From Nitrosomonadaceae bacterium (lineage in GTDB: Bacteria > Pseudomonadota > Gammaproteobacteria > Burkholderiales > Usitatibacteraceae): DNA of 12,133 bases. Of this stretch, positions 1 to 6,479 are shown in pieces; within the stretch, counting starts at the first letter, position 1; each line of letters opens with the position of its first letter. Location: positions 1-12,133 of the forward strand of contig JAJTHU010000062.1 of the NCBI GenBank assembly GCA_021300055.1. Direction: 5' to 3'. Both the position numbers and the translations under genes were made by a program. A model generated the notes under the pieces. The model saw nothing but the letters and a program-made list of their open reading frames with translations, did no database searches and was not told the origin of the DNA.

Positions 1-101
1 CTCTTGCTCGGATACCCTAATTGCCGACGGGTCGCCGCCTGCCTCTTTCCAAGCTTTAGATACAGCTCTATGGCGCGGATACGATCTTCGTATGAATACA
101 T
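1..101 (-). mobile_element. IS3-family transposase OrfA, N-terminal fragment cut by window edge
   Basis: Reading leftward from an ATG at 101-99, the first 33 codons give a protein beginning MYSYEDRIRAIELYLKLGKR and continuing to a RRQLGYPSK stretch. This matches, from memory of the family, the N-terminus of IS3-family OrfA proteins, which carry a helix-turn-helix that binds the element ends and normally act together with an OrfB integrase made by programmed frameshifting. A clear ribosome binding site, GGAGG at 112-108, lies 6 nt before the start. The rest of OrfA, OrfB and the far end lie outside the window, so it is unknown whether the element is intact. The near terminus should lie a few tens of bases upstream of the start, roughly 130-150, but I could not fix the inverted repeat without the other end. 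The family call is fairly secure; the subgroup is not. Confidence 0.78.
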
Positions 102-471
102 GAACTACCTCCAGATAGTCCAAGATTTTGTCCGCACCCCCCGTGGCAGCGTTTAAGGCTGAAATCAACACTCTGGGAAGGACTGCGAGAGAAGGCCGCG
201 GGGACAGTAGCACCGACCTGACGCTTCGGGAGCGAGGTGTCTTCTGCTCCGCGCGTCTTTATTCCACGGGGGCTTTCATCAAGCACACGCAAAGTGCAAT
301 CCAGAAATGTTCGCGCGCAGTTGGTGTTGGTGTCCGGCTCTCGTGGCAGCGTTGGGAAAGAGCGGCACCACAAAGTATCTCTGCTAAATCAGCTGGTTAG
401 CCTCAATCGTTTCAAAGTTACTGTCTAACTTTGATGGCTGTGTACGCTAACTTTGAAACGGTCCAACAATA
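102..471. other. Gene-free, repeat-rich stretch between the IS fragment and gyrB
   Basis: No reading frame here looks like a protein I recognise. The longest open frames, about 90-100 codons on either strand, have no convincing start context or family features. The stretch should contain the near end of the IS element (about 130-150). A 12-bp direct repeat, CGTGGCAGCGTT, occurs at 142-153 and 342-353, exactly 200 bp apart. An imperfect palindrome around CAGCTG flanked by GCTAA and TTAGC lies at 383-401. The inverted and direct repeat module described separately lies at 408-460. The IS fragment next door suggests this is disrupted flanking DNA rather than ancestral gene-bearing sequence. Confidence 0.6.
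408..460. repeat. Three-copy 9-bp motif able to form two alternative hairpins, downstream of gyrB
   Basis: A perfect 13-bp inverted repeat is formed by CGTTTCAAAGTTA at 408-420 and TAACTTTGAAACG at 448-460, with a 27-nt loop. Inside the loop is a further copy of the core, TAACTTTGA at 426-434. It pairs perfectly with TCAAAGTTA at 412-420 across a 5-nt loop, CTGTC. The 412-420 arm can therefore pair with only one of the two downstream arms at a time. The two like-oriented copies share CTAACTTTGA and start 22 bp apart (425 and 447). The module begins 11 bp past the gyrB stop codon. No run of T follows on either strand and the stem is AT-rich, so it is not a standard intrinsic terminator. A 3' RNA-stabilising structure, an operator or an insertion relic are all possible. 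Confidence 0.75.
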
Positions 472-2886
472 TCAAACATCGAGGTTTTGCACGATCAGCG
501 CATTGTTTTCGATAAACGCGCGGCGCGGCTCAACATCATCACCCATGAGTGTGGTGAAAATTTCGTCAGCACCGATGACGTCTTCGATTTGTACGCGGTT
601 TAAGATACGGACCTTCGGATCCATGGTCGTCTCCCACAACTGCTCGGGGTTCATTTCACCAAGACCTTTGTAGCGCTGGATCGACATGCCGTCTTTAGCC
701 TGCTCAAGCAGCCAGCTGAGTGCCTCACCAAAGGACTTCACGGCAAGCATCTTCTCGCCGCGCTTGATCTCCGCGCCGTCGCGGATAAGCCCATTGAGCA
801 TCTGCGCGGTTGCAACAATCTTCTCGTAATCCCCGGTTTCGATAAACGCGGTGTCGATGATGGTGTCGCGCTTGTTGCCGTGGAGTGTCTTGGAGCAACG
901 CAGGCGATACGCACCGTGCGCTTCATCTTGTTCAACACTGACCTTCAACGTGCCGGTCGAAATCGCGTCGGTCAGCCACACCGCGGCTTTAGAAGCCGAT
1001 TCGGCCGTTGATAGATCAATGCGCGGCGTGCTGAGCATCGCGCGCACAACATCCGGATCAAAGGTGCGCGCTACGCGCTCGATGATGGCATCGGTCACCA
1101 GATACTCGTCCGCGAGTTTGGCGAGTGCTTCACCTTCAATCCAAGCGGCGCCGCCGCCTGGGTTCAGCGATGCGTCATTGATCGCCTTGCGAAGCTGCAT
1201 CTGCTTCAGGCCTTGCTCGTCCTTGACGTATCGCTCTTCTTTGCCGCTCTTCACTTTGTAGAGCGGTGGCTGCGCGATATAAACGTAGCCGTTCTCTACC
1301 AGTTGTGGCATCTGGCGATAGAAGAAGGTCAACAACAACGTGCGAATGTGTGCGCCGTCGACGTCCGCGTCCGTCATGATGATGATGCGGTGGTAGCGTA
1401 GCTTGTCGTGGTTGAAATCGTCTTTGCCGATACCGGCGCCGAGCGCGGTGATCAACGTCGCGATTTGCTCGGAGCCAATCACTTTATCGATGCGCGCTTT
1501 CTCGACGTTCAACACCTTACCGCGCAGCGGCAGAATCGCTTGGAACTTGCGATCACGACCTTGTTTAGCGGAGCCGCCTGCGGAGTCACCCTCGACGATG
1601 TAGATCTCACAAAGCGCTGGGTCTTTCTCCTGGCAGTCAGCCAGTTTGCCGGGCAAGCCGATGCCGTCCATCACACCCTTGCGGCGCGTGAGTTCGCGCG
1701 CCTTGCGGGCGGCCTCGCGCGCACGCGCGGCCTCGACAATCTTGGAGCAGATGATCTTGGAGTCGGCTGGGTTCTCCAACAAATACTCGGCGAGCTTTGC
1801 TGCCACCACTTCGGATACGACGGGCTGTACCTCGGACGAAACCAATTTGTCTTTGGTCTGTGAAGAGAACTTTGGCTCGGGCACTTTCACCGACAACACA
1901 CAGGTCAAGCCTTCGCGCATGTCGTCACCGGAGGTTTCCACCTTGGCTTTTTTAGCGAACTCGTTTTCTTCGATGTACTTGTTGATGACGCGCGTCATCG
2001 CGGTCCGCAAGCCGGTTAAGTGCGTGCCACCATCGCGCTGCGGAATGTTGTTGGTGAAGCACTGTACGGTTTCACCGTACGAATCATTCCACTGCATCGA
2101 GACTTCAACCGTGATGCCGTCCTTGTCGCCTACGGCGTGGAACACGCGCGGATGCAACACCGTCTTGGCGCGGTTCATGTATTCCACAAACCCCTTTACG
2201 CCGCCGGCATAGGCGAAGTTCTCGCTCTTGCCGCTGCGTTGGTCGATCAATTCAATTTTGACGCCGTTGTTCAGGAACGACAGTTCGCGCAAGCGCTTGG
2301 CCAGAATCTCGTAGTGATACTCAACGTGGGTAAACGTCTCTTTCGCGGCGAGGAAGTGGACTTCGGTGCCGCGCTTATCGGTGTTACCGGTAACGGCGAG
2401 TGGAGAAACGCGTTCGCCGTGGCGGAATTCCATTTGATGGATCTTGCCGTCGCGCCAGATGCGGAGCTTCAGCCACTCCGACAACGCGTTCACGACGGAC
2501 ACACCTACTCCGTGCAAACCACCGGACACTTTGTAGGAGTTCGCGTCGAACTTGCCGCCTGCGTGCAGTTCCGTCATCACGATTTCGGCCGCCGAGCGCT
2601 TGAACTCGTCGTCTTCCTTGATACCGGTTGGGATGCCGCGACCGTTATCCAAGACCGAAATCGAATTGTCAGTGTGGATGATGACCTTGATGTCATCGCA
2701 ATGTCCCGCCAGCGCTTCGTCGATTGCGTTGTCCACCACTTCGAACACCATGTGATGTAGACCGGTGCCGTCGGAGGTGTCGCCGATGTACATACCGGGG
2801 CGCTTGCGGACAGCTTCAAGTCCTTTGAGGATCTTGATGGAATCGGAATCGTATGCGGCGGGGTCTGACTTCTTAGCTTGAGACAT
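472..2886 (-). CDS. gyrB: DNA gyrase subunit B
   Basis: GyrB is the ATPase and TOPRIM subunit of the GyrA2GyrB2 topoisomerase that introduces negative supercoils ahead of replication forks. The 804-aa protein has the full set of landmarks. The GHKL ATPase domain shows GMYIG (31-35), FEVVDNA with the expected catalytic Glu49 and Mg-binding Asn53, DNGRGIP (80-86) and GGLHGVG (122-128). The transducer domain carries the ATP-contacting QTK loop (343-345). The TOPRIM domain carries EGDSAGG (432-438) and DADVD (506-510). The C-terminal GyrA-contact region contains QRYKGLGEMNPEQLW (737-751). The length equals that of E. coli GyrB, including the large insert in the TOPRIM half typical of Gram-negative GyrB and lacking in Gram-positive proteins. 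The start ATG at 2886 has AGGA 5 nt upstream. It lies 150 nt downstream of dnaN in the same direction, completing a dnaA-dnaN-gyrB series. No truncation or missing key residue is seen. Confidence 0.99.
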   Translation of the reverse strand: MSQAKKSDPAAYDSDSIKILKGLEAVRKRPGMYIGDTSDGTGLHHMVFEVVDNAIDEALAGHCDDIKVIIHTDNSISVLDNGRGIPTGIKEDDEFKRSAAEIVMTELHAGGKFDANSYKVSGGLHGVGVSVVNALSEWLKLRIWRDGKIHQMEFRHGERVSPLAVTGNTDKRGTEVHFLAAKETFTHVEYHYEILAKRLRELSFLNNGVKIELIDQRSGKSENFAYAGGVKGFVEYMNRAKTVLHPRVFHAVGDKDGITVEVSMQWNDSYGETVQCFTNNIPQRDGGTHLTGLRTAMTRVINKYIEENEFAKKAKVETSGDDMREGLTCVLSVKVPEPKFSSQTKDKLVSSEVQPVVSEVVAAKLAEYLLENPADSKIICSKIVEAARAREAARKARELTRRKGVMDGIGLPGKLADCQEKDPALCEIYIVEGDSAGGSAKQGRDRKFQAILPLRGKVLNVEKARIDKVIGSEQIATLITALGAGIGKDDFNHDKLRYHRIIIMTDADVDGAHIRTLLLTFFYRQMPQLVENGYVYIAQPPLYKVKSGKEERYVKDEQGLKQMQLRKAINDASLNPGGGAAWIEGEALAKLADEYLVTDAIIERVARTFDPDVVRAMLSTPRIDLSTAESASKAAVWLTDAISTGTLKVSVEQDEAHGAYRLRCSKTLHGNKRDTIIDTAFIETGDYEKIVATAQMLNGLIRDGAEIKRGEKMLAVKSFGEALSWLLEQAKDGMSIQRYKGLGEMNPEQLWETTMDPKVRILNRVQIEDVIGADEIFTTLMGDDVEPRRAFIENNALIVQNLDV

Positions 2887-2966
2887 TGAGTTCCTAAAAT
2901 TGCAAGCAGCGCTTGTAGACGCTTTTGGTTTTATCTTAAGTTGAGAATCTTGCTTGGCTAATCCTC

Positions 2967-2984
2967 AACACAGTAAACACAGTA
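2967..2984. repeat. Tandem 9-bp repeat in the dnaN-gyrB spacer
   Basis: AACACAGTA occurs twice head to tail with no gap (2967-2975 and 2976-2984), inside the 150-nt spacer between the dnaN stop and the gyrB start. On the gyrB sense strand it reads TACTGTGTT twice and lies about 80-100 nt upstream of the gyrB start codon, a position where an operator or promoter element could sit. A weak -10-like TAAGAT lies nearer gyrB on that strand but lacks a good -35 partner, so I do not call a promoter. Confidence 0.6.
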
Positions 2985-3036
2985 CGGATCGAACGAGGGT
3001 AGCTTGGTACCTGCGTTCGCCGCTTACGTTCGTCGT

Positions 3037-4146
3037 CTAGATACGCATCGGCATGACGACGTATTTGAAATCTTCGGAGCCCGGTTGCGTAATCAGCGCA
3101 CTCGACATATTCGCCTCACCCAACGACAACTGAATCGTTTCTGAGGAGAGGTGCGAGAGCACGTCGAGCAGATAGGCGATGTTGAAAGCGATATCCATCG
3201 GATCGCGCTCATAGGCGATTCCCAAACTCTCTTCTGCTTCTTCTTGCTCGTTGTTAGAGCAGATGATCGAGAGCGAGTCTTTGGTGAACACCAACCGCAC
3301 ACCACGGATCTTGTCGTTCGACAAAATGGCTGCGCGTTGCAATGCGGCTTGGAACTCGATGCGGTTGAGTTGGACGTGGTTGGTGTAGCCCGAGGGGATC
3401 ACCTTGGTGTAATCCGGGAACTTTCCTTCGACGATCTTCGACACGATCTCGATGCCAGCAAATGTGAATTTCACCTGGTTCTGGTGCATGTTCAGATGGA
3501 TCGGATCATCGCTTTCATCGAGCAGCTTGATCAACTCCAGCACGGTCTTGCGTGGCAGGATGGCTTCGATCTTGCCAACGGGCTCTGCTAGTTTGTAGGA
3601 GGCCAATGAAAGGCGATGCCCATCGGTGGCTACGACGCGCAAAGTCGAGCCATCGCAAGAGAGCAGCACGCCGTTCAAGTAGTAGCGAATATCTTGAACC
3701 GCCATCGCGAATTGCACCAATCCAAGAACGCGCTTGAAATCGCGTTGCGGGATGCTGAAGCTCGTCGCTTCGTCTTTTGCCTCAGCAATCTTCGGAAAGT
3801 CGGCGGCGGCGAGTGTTTGCAGCGCGAAGCGGCTCTTGCCCGTCTTGACGGTCAGGCGCGACTCTTTGGTTTCTAGTGCTGTGTCGGCGTCGGGTGGAAG
3901 CGCTCGCAGGATGTCCTGCAATTTCTTCGCCCCAACCGTGAGGCTGCCTGGCTTGTGCGCCGTATCGAGTTTTGCAGTGGCGCGGATTTGTACTTCGAGA
4001 TCGGTTGCAAGAAAGTGCACCGCGTGATCTTCGACATCGACCAATACGTTGGACAAGATGGGAAGCGTGTGGCGTCTTTCCACAATCCCGGTCACAAACT
4101 GGAGGGGCCCGAGCAGGGTGCTGTTCTTAGCTTTTATTGTGAACAT
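3037..4146 (-). CDS. dnaN: DNA polymerase III beta subunit (sliding clamp)
   Basis: DnaN dimerises into the ring that encircles DNA and tethers Pol III and other clamp-binding proteins (MutS, Hda, ligase and others) to the template. The 369-aa protein matches the usual 366-370 aa three-domain clamp. It begins MFTIKAKNSTLLGPLQ, carries the central-domain signature ATDGHRLS (173-180) and GKFPDY (241-246), and ends VVMPMRI. That terminal MPMR segment is the family's characteristic C-terminus and helps build the hydrophobic cleft that receives clamp-binding peptides. The ATG at 4146 is preceded by AGGA with 6-nt spacing. The gene follows dnaA by 268 nt and precedes gyrB by 150 nt, all on the minus strand. 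Co-transcription with dnaA is plausible, but the spacer is long enough for a separate promoter; none with good hexamers was found. Nothing is truncated. Confidence 0.99.
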   Translation of the reverse strand: MFTIKAKNSTLLGPLQFVTGIVERRHTLPILSNVLVDVEDHAVHFLATDLEVQIRATAKLDTAHKPGSLTVGAKKLQDILRALPPDADTALETKESRLTVKTGKSRFALQTLAAADFPKIAEAKDEATSFSIPQRDFKRVLGLVQFAMAVQDIRYYLNGVLLSCDGSTLRVVATDGHRLSLASYKLAEPVGKIEAILPRKTVLELIKLLDESDDPIHLNMHQNQVKFTFAGIEIVSKIVEGKFPDYTKVIPSGYTNHVQLNRIEFQAALQRAAILSNDKIRGVRLVFTKDSLSIICSNNEQEEAEESLGIAYERDPMDIAFNIAYLLDVLSHLSSETIQLSLGEANMSSALITQPGSEDFKYVVMPMRI

Positions 4147-4155
4147 ATCTATTCC

Positions 4156-4170
4156 TAGTAGTAGTAATAG
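4156..4170 (-). other. DnaA-trio-like trinucleotide run just upstream of dnaN
   Basis: The plus strand reads TAGTAGTAGTAATAG, five consecutive TAG or TAA triplets in one register. On the dnaA/dnaN sense strand this is CTATTACTACTACTA. DnaA-trio elements, described at the Bacillus subtilis origin, are runs of such triplets in the dnaA-dnaN spacer; single-stranded DnaA filaments grow along them during unwinding. Against the assignment, no good DnaA box abuts the run, it overlaps the dnaN ribosome binding site (AGGA at 4156-4153), and the following DNA is already dnaN coding sequence. The triplet run is seen directly; a function in unwinding is inference. Confidence 0.35.
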
Positions 4171-4271
4171 GAGAAGGTCGGTTGTCGGGAAAACGCTAAT
4201 TCGGTGTTCAAGATCAGGGACTTAGCTAACGCCAAACTTCTGTGTAGCCAGCCTCGAGCATGCTGAAGAAA

Positions 4272-4318
4272 TGTGGATGGTTTATGACGGACCTAAAAAC
4301 CAACAAATCTGTCCACAG
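4272..4318. promoter_or_regulatory. Two degenerate DnaA-box-like sites in the dnaA-dnaN spacer
   Basis: TGTGGATGG at 4272-4280 (minus strand CCATCCACA) and CTGTCCACA at 4309-4317 each differ from the consensus TTATCCACA at two positions, both keeping the TCCACA or TGTGGA core. They lie in the 268-nt spacer between dnaA and dnaN. Low-affinity boxes of this kind can take part in an origin or in titrating DnaA, but two weak matches alone are not proof. The rest of the spacer (4147-4414) contains no gene I would call. The open frame 4226-4414 on the minus strand begins with TTG, has no ribosome binding site and resembles nothing I know. Confidence 0.35.
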
Positions 4319-4414
4319 GCTTTCACCACGTTCTGGGGCTTTCGTCCAAAGGCTTTGCGCTAGTTTTTCCTCAAGTTTTGGTGCGATGTTTAGGTTTGTT
4401 GGATTGGCGGACAA

Positions 4415-5809
4415 CTAACCGCGAAGGATTTGCATCAATAAGGAGTGATCGCGCGCGACAACATGGTCCGCTTCGACGAGCTGCTGGACCTTGCGGCACG
4501 CGTGGAGCACGGTGGTGTGGTCACGCCCACCAAACGCTTCGCCAATTTCGGGCAACGACATCGGTGTGAGTTCTTTGGCTAAGGCCATCGCGATTTGTCG
4601 TGGTCTGGCTAGCGAGCGTACGCGCTTCTTCGAATACATCTCGGCGACTTTGATCTTGTAGTAGTCAGCGACTGTCTTCTGGATGTTGTCGATCGATATC
4701 TGCCGATTGAGCACTGCCAATAGATCCTTCAGGGCTTCTTTGGCTGAACCAATGCTGACCGGCACGTTGTTGAATCGAGCATATGCCAACACGCGCTTAA
4801 GGCCGCCTTCGAGTTCGCGGATGTTGGAGCGAATGTGTTTGGCGATGAAGAAAGCAACCTCTTCCTCAATCGGCGTTCCCTCTGATTCCGCTTTCTTCAT
4901 CAGAATCGCAACGCGCATTTCGAGTTCGGGCGGATCGACAGAAACAGTCAGACCCCAGCCAAAGCGCGAGATAAGCCGATCCTCGATGCCGGAAATTTCT
5001 TTGGGAAAACGGTCTGAGGTGATGACGACTTGTTTGCCGCCCTCGATCAGCGCATTGAACGCATAGAAGAACTCTTCTTGCGTGCGTGACTTATTGCCGA
5101 AAAACTGAATGTCATCGATGAGCAGCAAGTCGAGCGTGTGATACGAACGCTTAAACGAATCGAACGCCTTGTGTTGGTAGGCGCGCACGACGTCGGTCAC
5201 AAACTGTTCTGCGTGAATGTAGCGAATATTGGCGCGCGGGTTGTTTTCCAGCATGTGGTTACCCACTGCCTGTACCAAGTGTGTTTTGCCAAGGCCAGTC
5301 GCCCCATATACAAATAGGGGGTTGTAGGCGTGACCAGGATTGAGCGCGACCTGCAGCGCGGCGGCGCGCGCGAGTTGGTTGGCCTTACCACCGACGAACG
5401 TGGAGAAAGTGAAGTTCGGGTTGAGGCGGTGTGTTGGCGCGGTGCCCGTTTGTTGGGTGCCGACGTTGGACGTGCCATTGCGGTGACGTGCGTCTGGTTC
5501 TGCCGACGATTGCGGAGCGTCTGCGTCAGTTGCGCTGCATGGGGTGTTGATGTCAGCGGGCGCATCATCTTCTGCGGCCTCCATCGCTAACTCAATCATC
5601 ACGGGGCGCGCGAAGTACTTTTCGGCGGATTGCTCGATGCGTGTGAGCTGGCGGTCCTTCACCCATTGCAGTACAAAGCGGTTCGGTGCCACCAACACAA
5701 AACTGTCACCCTCCTGCTCGAACCGCAATGGCTTGATCCATGTGCTGAACTGGTGTGGAGAGAGCTCGCGCTGGAAGTCTTCTACACAGGATTGCCAGAA
5801 TGGATGCAT
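4415..5809 (-). CDS. dnaA: Chromosomal replication initiator protein DnaA
   Basis: DnaA binds DnaA boxes at oriC, oligomerises with ATP, opens the duplex and recruits DnaB helicase. The 464-aa protein starts MHPFWQSCVEDFQRELSPHQ, a typical domain I. A poorly conserved Ala/Asp/Thr-rich domain II linker follows (about 80-128), then the AAA+ domain: Walker A GATGLGKT (169-176), Walker B LLLIDDI (228-234), sensor 1 ITSD (263-266), box VII RLISRF (278-283, arginine finger Arg282) and sensor 2 around RELEGGLKR (331-339). Domain IV has the DNA-binding signature GGRDHTTVLHACRK (427-440). The frame stays open for 98 codons upstream of 5809, but the chosen ATG is where homologous domain I begins, and the upstream part looks like non-coding leader. 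No Shine-Dalgarno sequence precedes this ATG; the leader there is C-rich. A DnaA box about 220 nt upstream suggests autoregulation. Confidence 0.98.
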   Translation of the reverse strand: MHPFWQSCVEDFQRELSPHQFSTWIKPLRFEQEGDSFVLVAPNRFVLQWVKDRQLTRIEQSAEKYFARPVMIELAMEAAEDDAPADINTPCSATDADAPQSSAEPDARHRNGTSNVGTQQTGTAPTHRLNPNFTFSTFVGGKANQLARAAALQVALNPGHAYNPLFVYGATGLGKTHLVQAVGNHMLENNPRANIRYIHAEQFVTDVVRAYQHKAFDSFKRSYHTLDLLLIDDIQFFGNKSRTQEEFFYAFNALIEGGKQVVITSDRFPKEISGIEDRLISRFGWGLTVSVDPPELEMRVAILMKKAESEGTPIEEEVAFFIAKHIRSNIRELEGGLKRVLAYARFNNVPVSIGSAKEALKDLLAVLNRQISIDNIQKTVADYYKIKVAEMYSKKRVRSLARPRQIAMALAKELTPMSLPEIGEAFGGRDHTTVLHACRKVQQLVEADHVVARDHSLLMQILRG

Positions 5810-6030
5810 GAATGCGGGGGTAGGGACTTTTGGACAGTACGTGAACGCTTTGAAAACGCGGCGAGCGCTTGACCAACCACACCAAAAACAGACCGTTGGT
5901 TTGGTTGCAACGCGAGGGGTAGAGCGGCTGACAGCGCAAAAGAAGCAGGCGGGAACAGTCCCGGTACGGCCAATTTCGGCAGTCAAAAACAAGCCGCAAA
6001 TTTTACGCCGATTTGCCGCAAAAAGTAGAG

Positions 6031-6039
6031 TTATCCACA
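6031..6039 (+). promoter_or_regulatory. Perfect consensus DnaA box
   Basis: TTATCCACA matches the high-affinity DnaA box exactly. It sits between the dnaA start (222 nt away) and the rpmH promoter. It is about 26 bp upstream, on the dnaA strand, of a TAAAAT -10 candidate, so bound DnaA could both nucleate the origin and repress dnaA. It is the only exact match I found in the window. Confidence 0.85.
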
Positions 6040-6127
6040 GGTGCGGAAACAAAAATATTGGGGACGGCTGCTCGTGAGATGATTCGCGAGAGGGGCGGGC
6101 CAAGATGCCAAGCGTGCGGCCGATCTA

Positions 6128-6156
6128 TTGCAAAAACTCAACAAAAACAACATAAT
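6128..6156 (+). promoter_or_regulatory. Sigma-70-type promoter for rpmH-rnpA
   Basis: TTGCAA (6128-6133) and CATAAT (6151-6156) are separated by exactly 17 nt and face rpmH, whose start is 142 nt downstream. Four of six bases match in the -35 and five of six in the -10. The long leader to rpmH leaves room for post-transcriptional control. The match is seen directly; activity is inferred from position. Confidence 0.65.
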
Positions 6157-6297
6157 GCCGAGTTCTGCCGGTTTAACGGGAAGCCTTTCTGGTTTGCTCG
6201 CGCGCTCAGCTTGTGCTGTGGTGCTCGACAAGCCCACGCGCCCGATAGTCGTCGTCGCCGGGGTTCCTTTTTTACTTGTAGAAATTCGAGTGCCATC

Positions 6298-6432
6298 ATG
6301 AAACGTACCTACCAACCTTCCGTCGCCCGCCGCAAGAAAACCCACGGTTTTCTGGTTCGCATGAAGACGCCAGGTGGCCGCAAGGTCATCAACGCGCGCC
6401 GTGCAAAAGGCCGTGCGCGGCTGGCTGTCTAA
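6298..6432 (+). CDS. rpmH: 50S ribosomal protein L34 (bL34)
   Basis: The 44-aa protein begins MKRTYQPSVARRKKTHGFLV, continues through a GGRKVI segment and ends GRARLAV. This is the highly conserved, strongly basic bL34 of the large ribosomal subunit, at its usual 44-46 aa length. The ATG at 6298 is fixed by the invariant MKRTYQPS start, although the frame is open further upstream. Only a weak GAG precedes it as a Shine-Dalgarno sequence. It is the first gene of the rightward cluster, next to rnpA 3' of it, a near-universal bacterial pairing at the origin. It is most likely transcribed from the promoter at 6128-6156. Confidence 0.99.
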   Translation: MKRTYQPSVARRKKTHGFLVRMKTPGGRKVINARRAKGRARLAV

Positions 6433-6479
6433 CTGACACCCAGTCGGTTCTTATCCGCGCCAAGGGCTTTCCCAAGTCC

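Larger units (their letters stand above)
5810..6297. other. oriC: Putative oriC / divergent dnaA-rpmH control region
   Basis: This 488-nt non-coding region separates the leftward dnaA-dnaN-gyrB genes from the rightward rpmH-rnpA-yidDC genes, the usual place for a proteobacterial origin. It contains one perfect DnaA box (6031-6039), the rpmH promoter (6128-6156), and A-rich patches at about 5992-6060 and 6129-6155 that could help unwinding. In the dnaA leader, ACCAAC (5872-5877) and GTTGGT (5895-5900) can form a small stem. On the dnaA strand a TAAAAT (6005-6000) is a possible -10, but its -35 is poor. I looked for further boxes within one mismatch and found none, so oriC function rests mainly on gene order and the single box; part of the origin may lie in the dnaA-dnaN spacer instead. 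Confidence 0.6.

Noticed and set aside
68..373. A 101-codon minus-strand frame upstream of and overlapping the transposase start
   Set aside because: It runs through the transposase start and the IS end in another frame, is rich in Ser, Arg and Cys with no domain, and has no ribosome binding site.
408..460. Hairpin after gyrB as a Rho-independent terminator
   Set aside because: The stem is AT-rich and no T-run follows on the gyrB strand or the opposite strand. Kept as a structural repeat instead.
4226..4414. A 62-codon minus-strand frame between dnaA and dnaN
   Set aside because: It begins with TTG, overlaps the DnaA-box-like sites, has no ribosome binding site and resembles no family I know. 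Most likely chance openness of the spacer.
5810..6103. A 98-codon N-terminal extension of dnaA in the same open frame
   Set aside because: DnaA domain I homology starts at MHPFW (5809). The upstream residues are Cys/Trp/Arg-rich and family-unlike, and the stretch carries the DnaA box and leader sequences expected of non-coding DNA.
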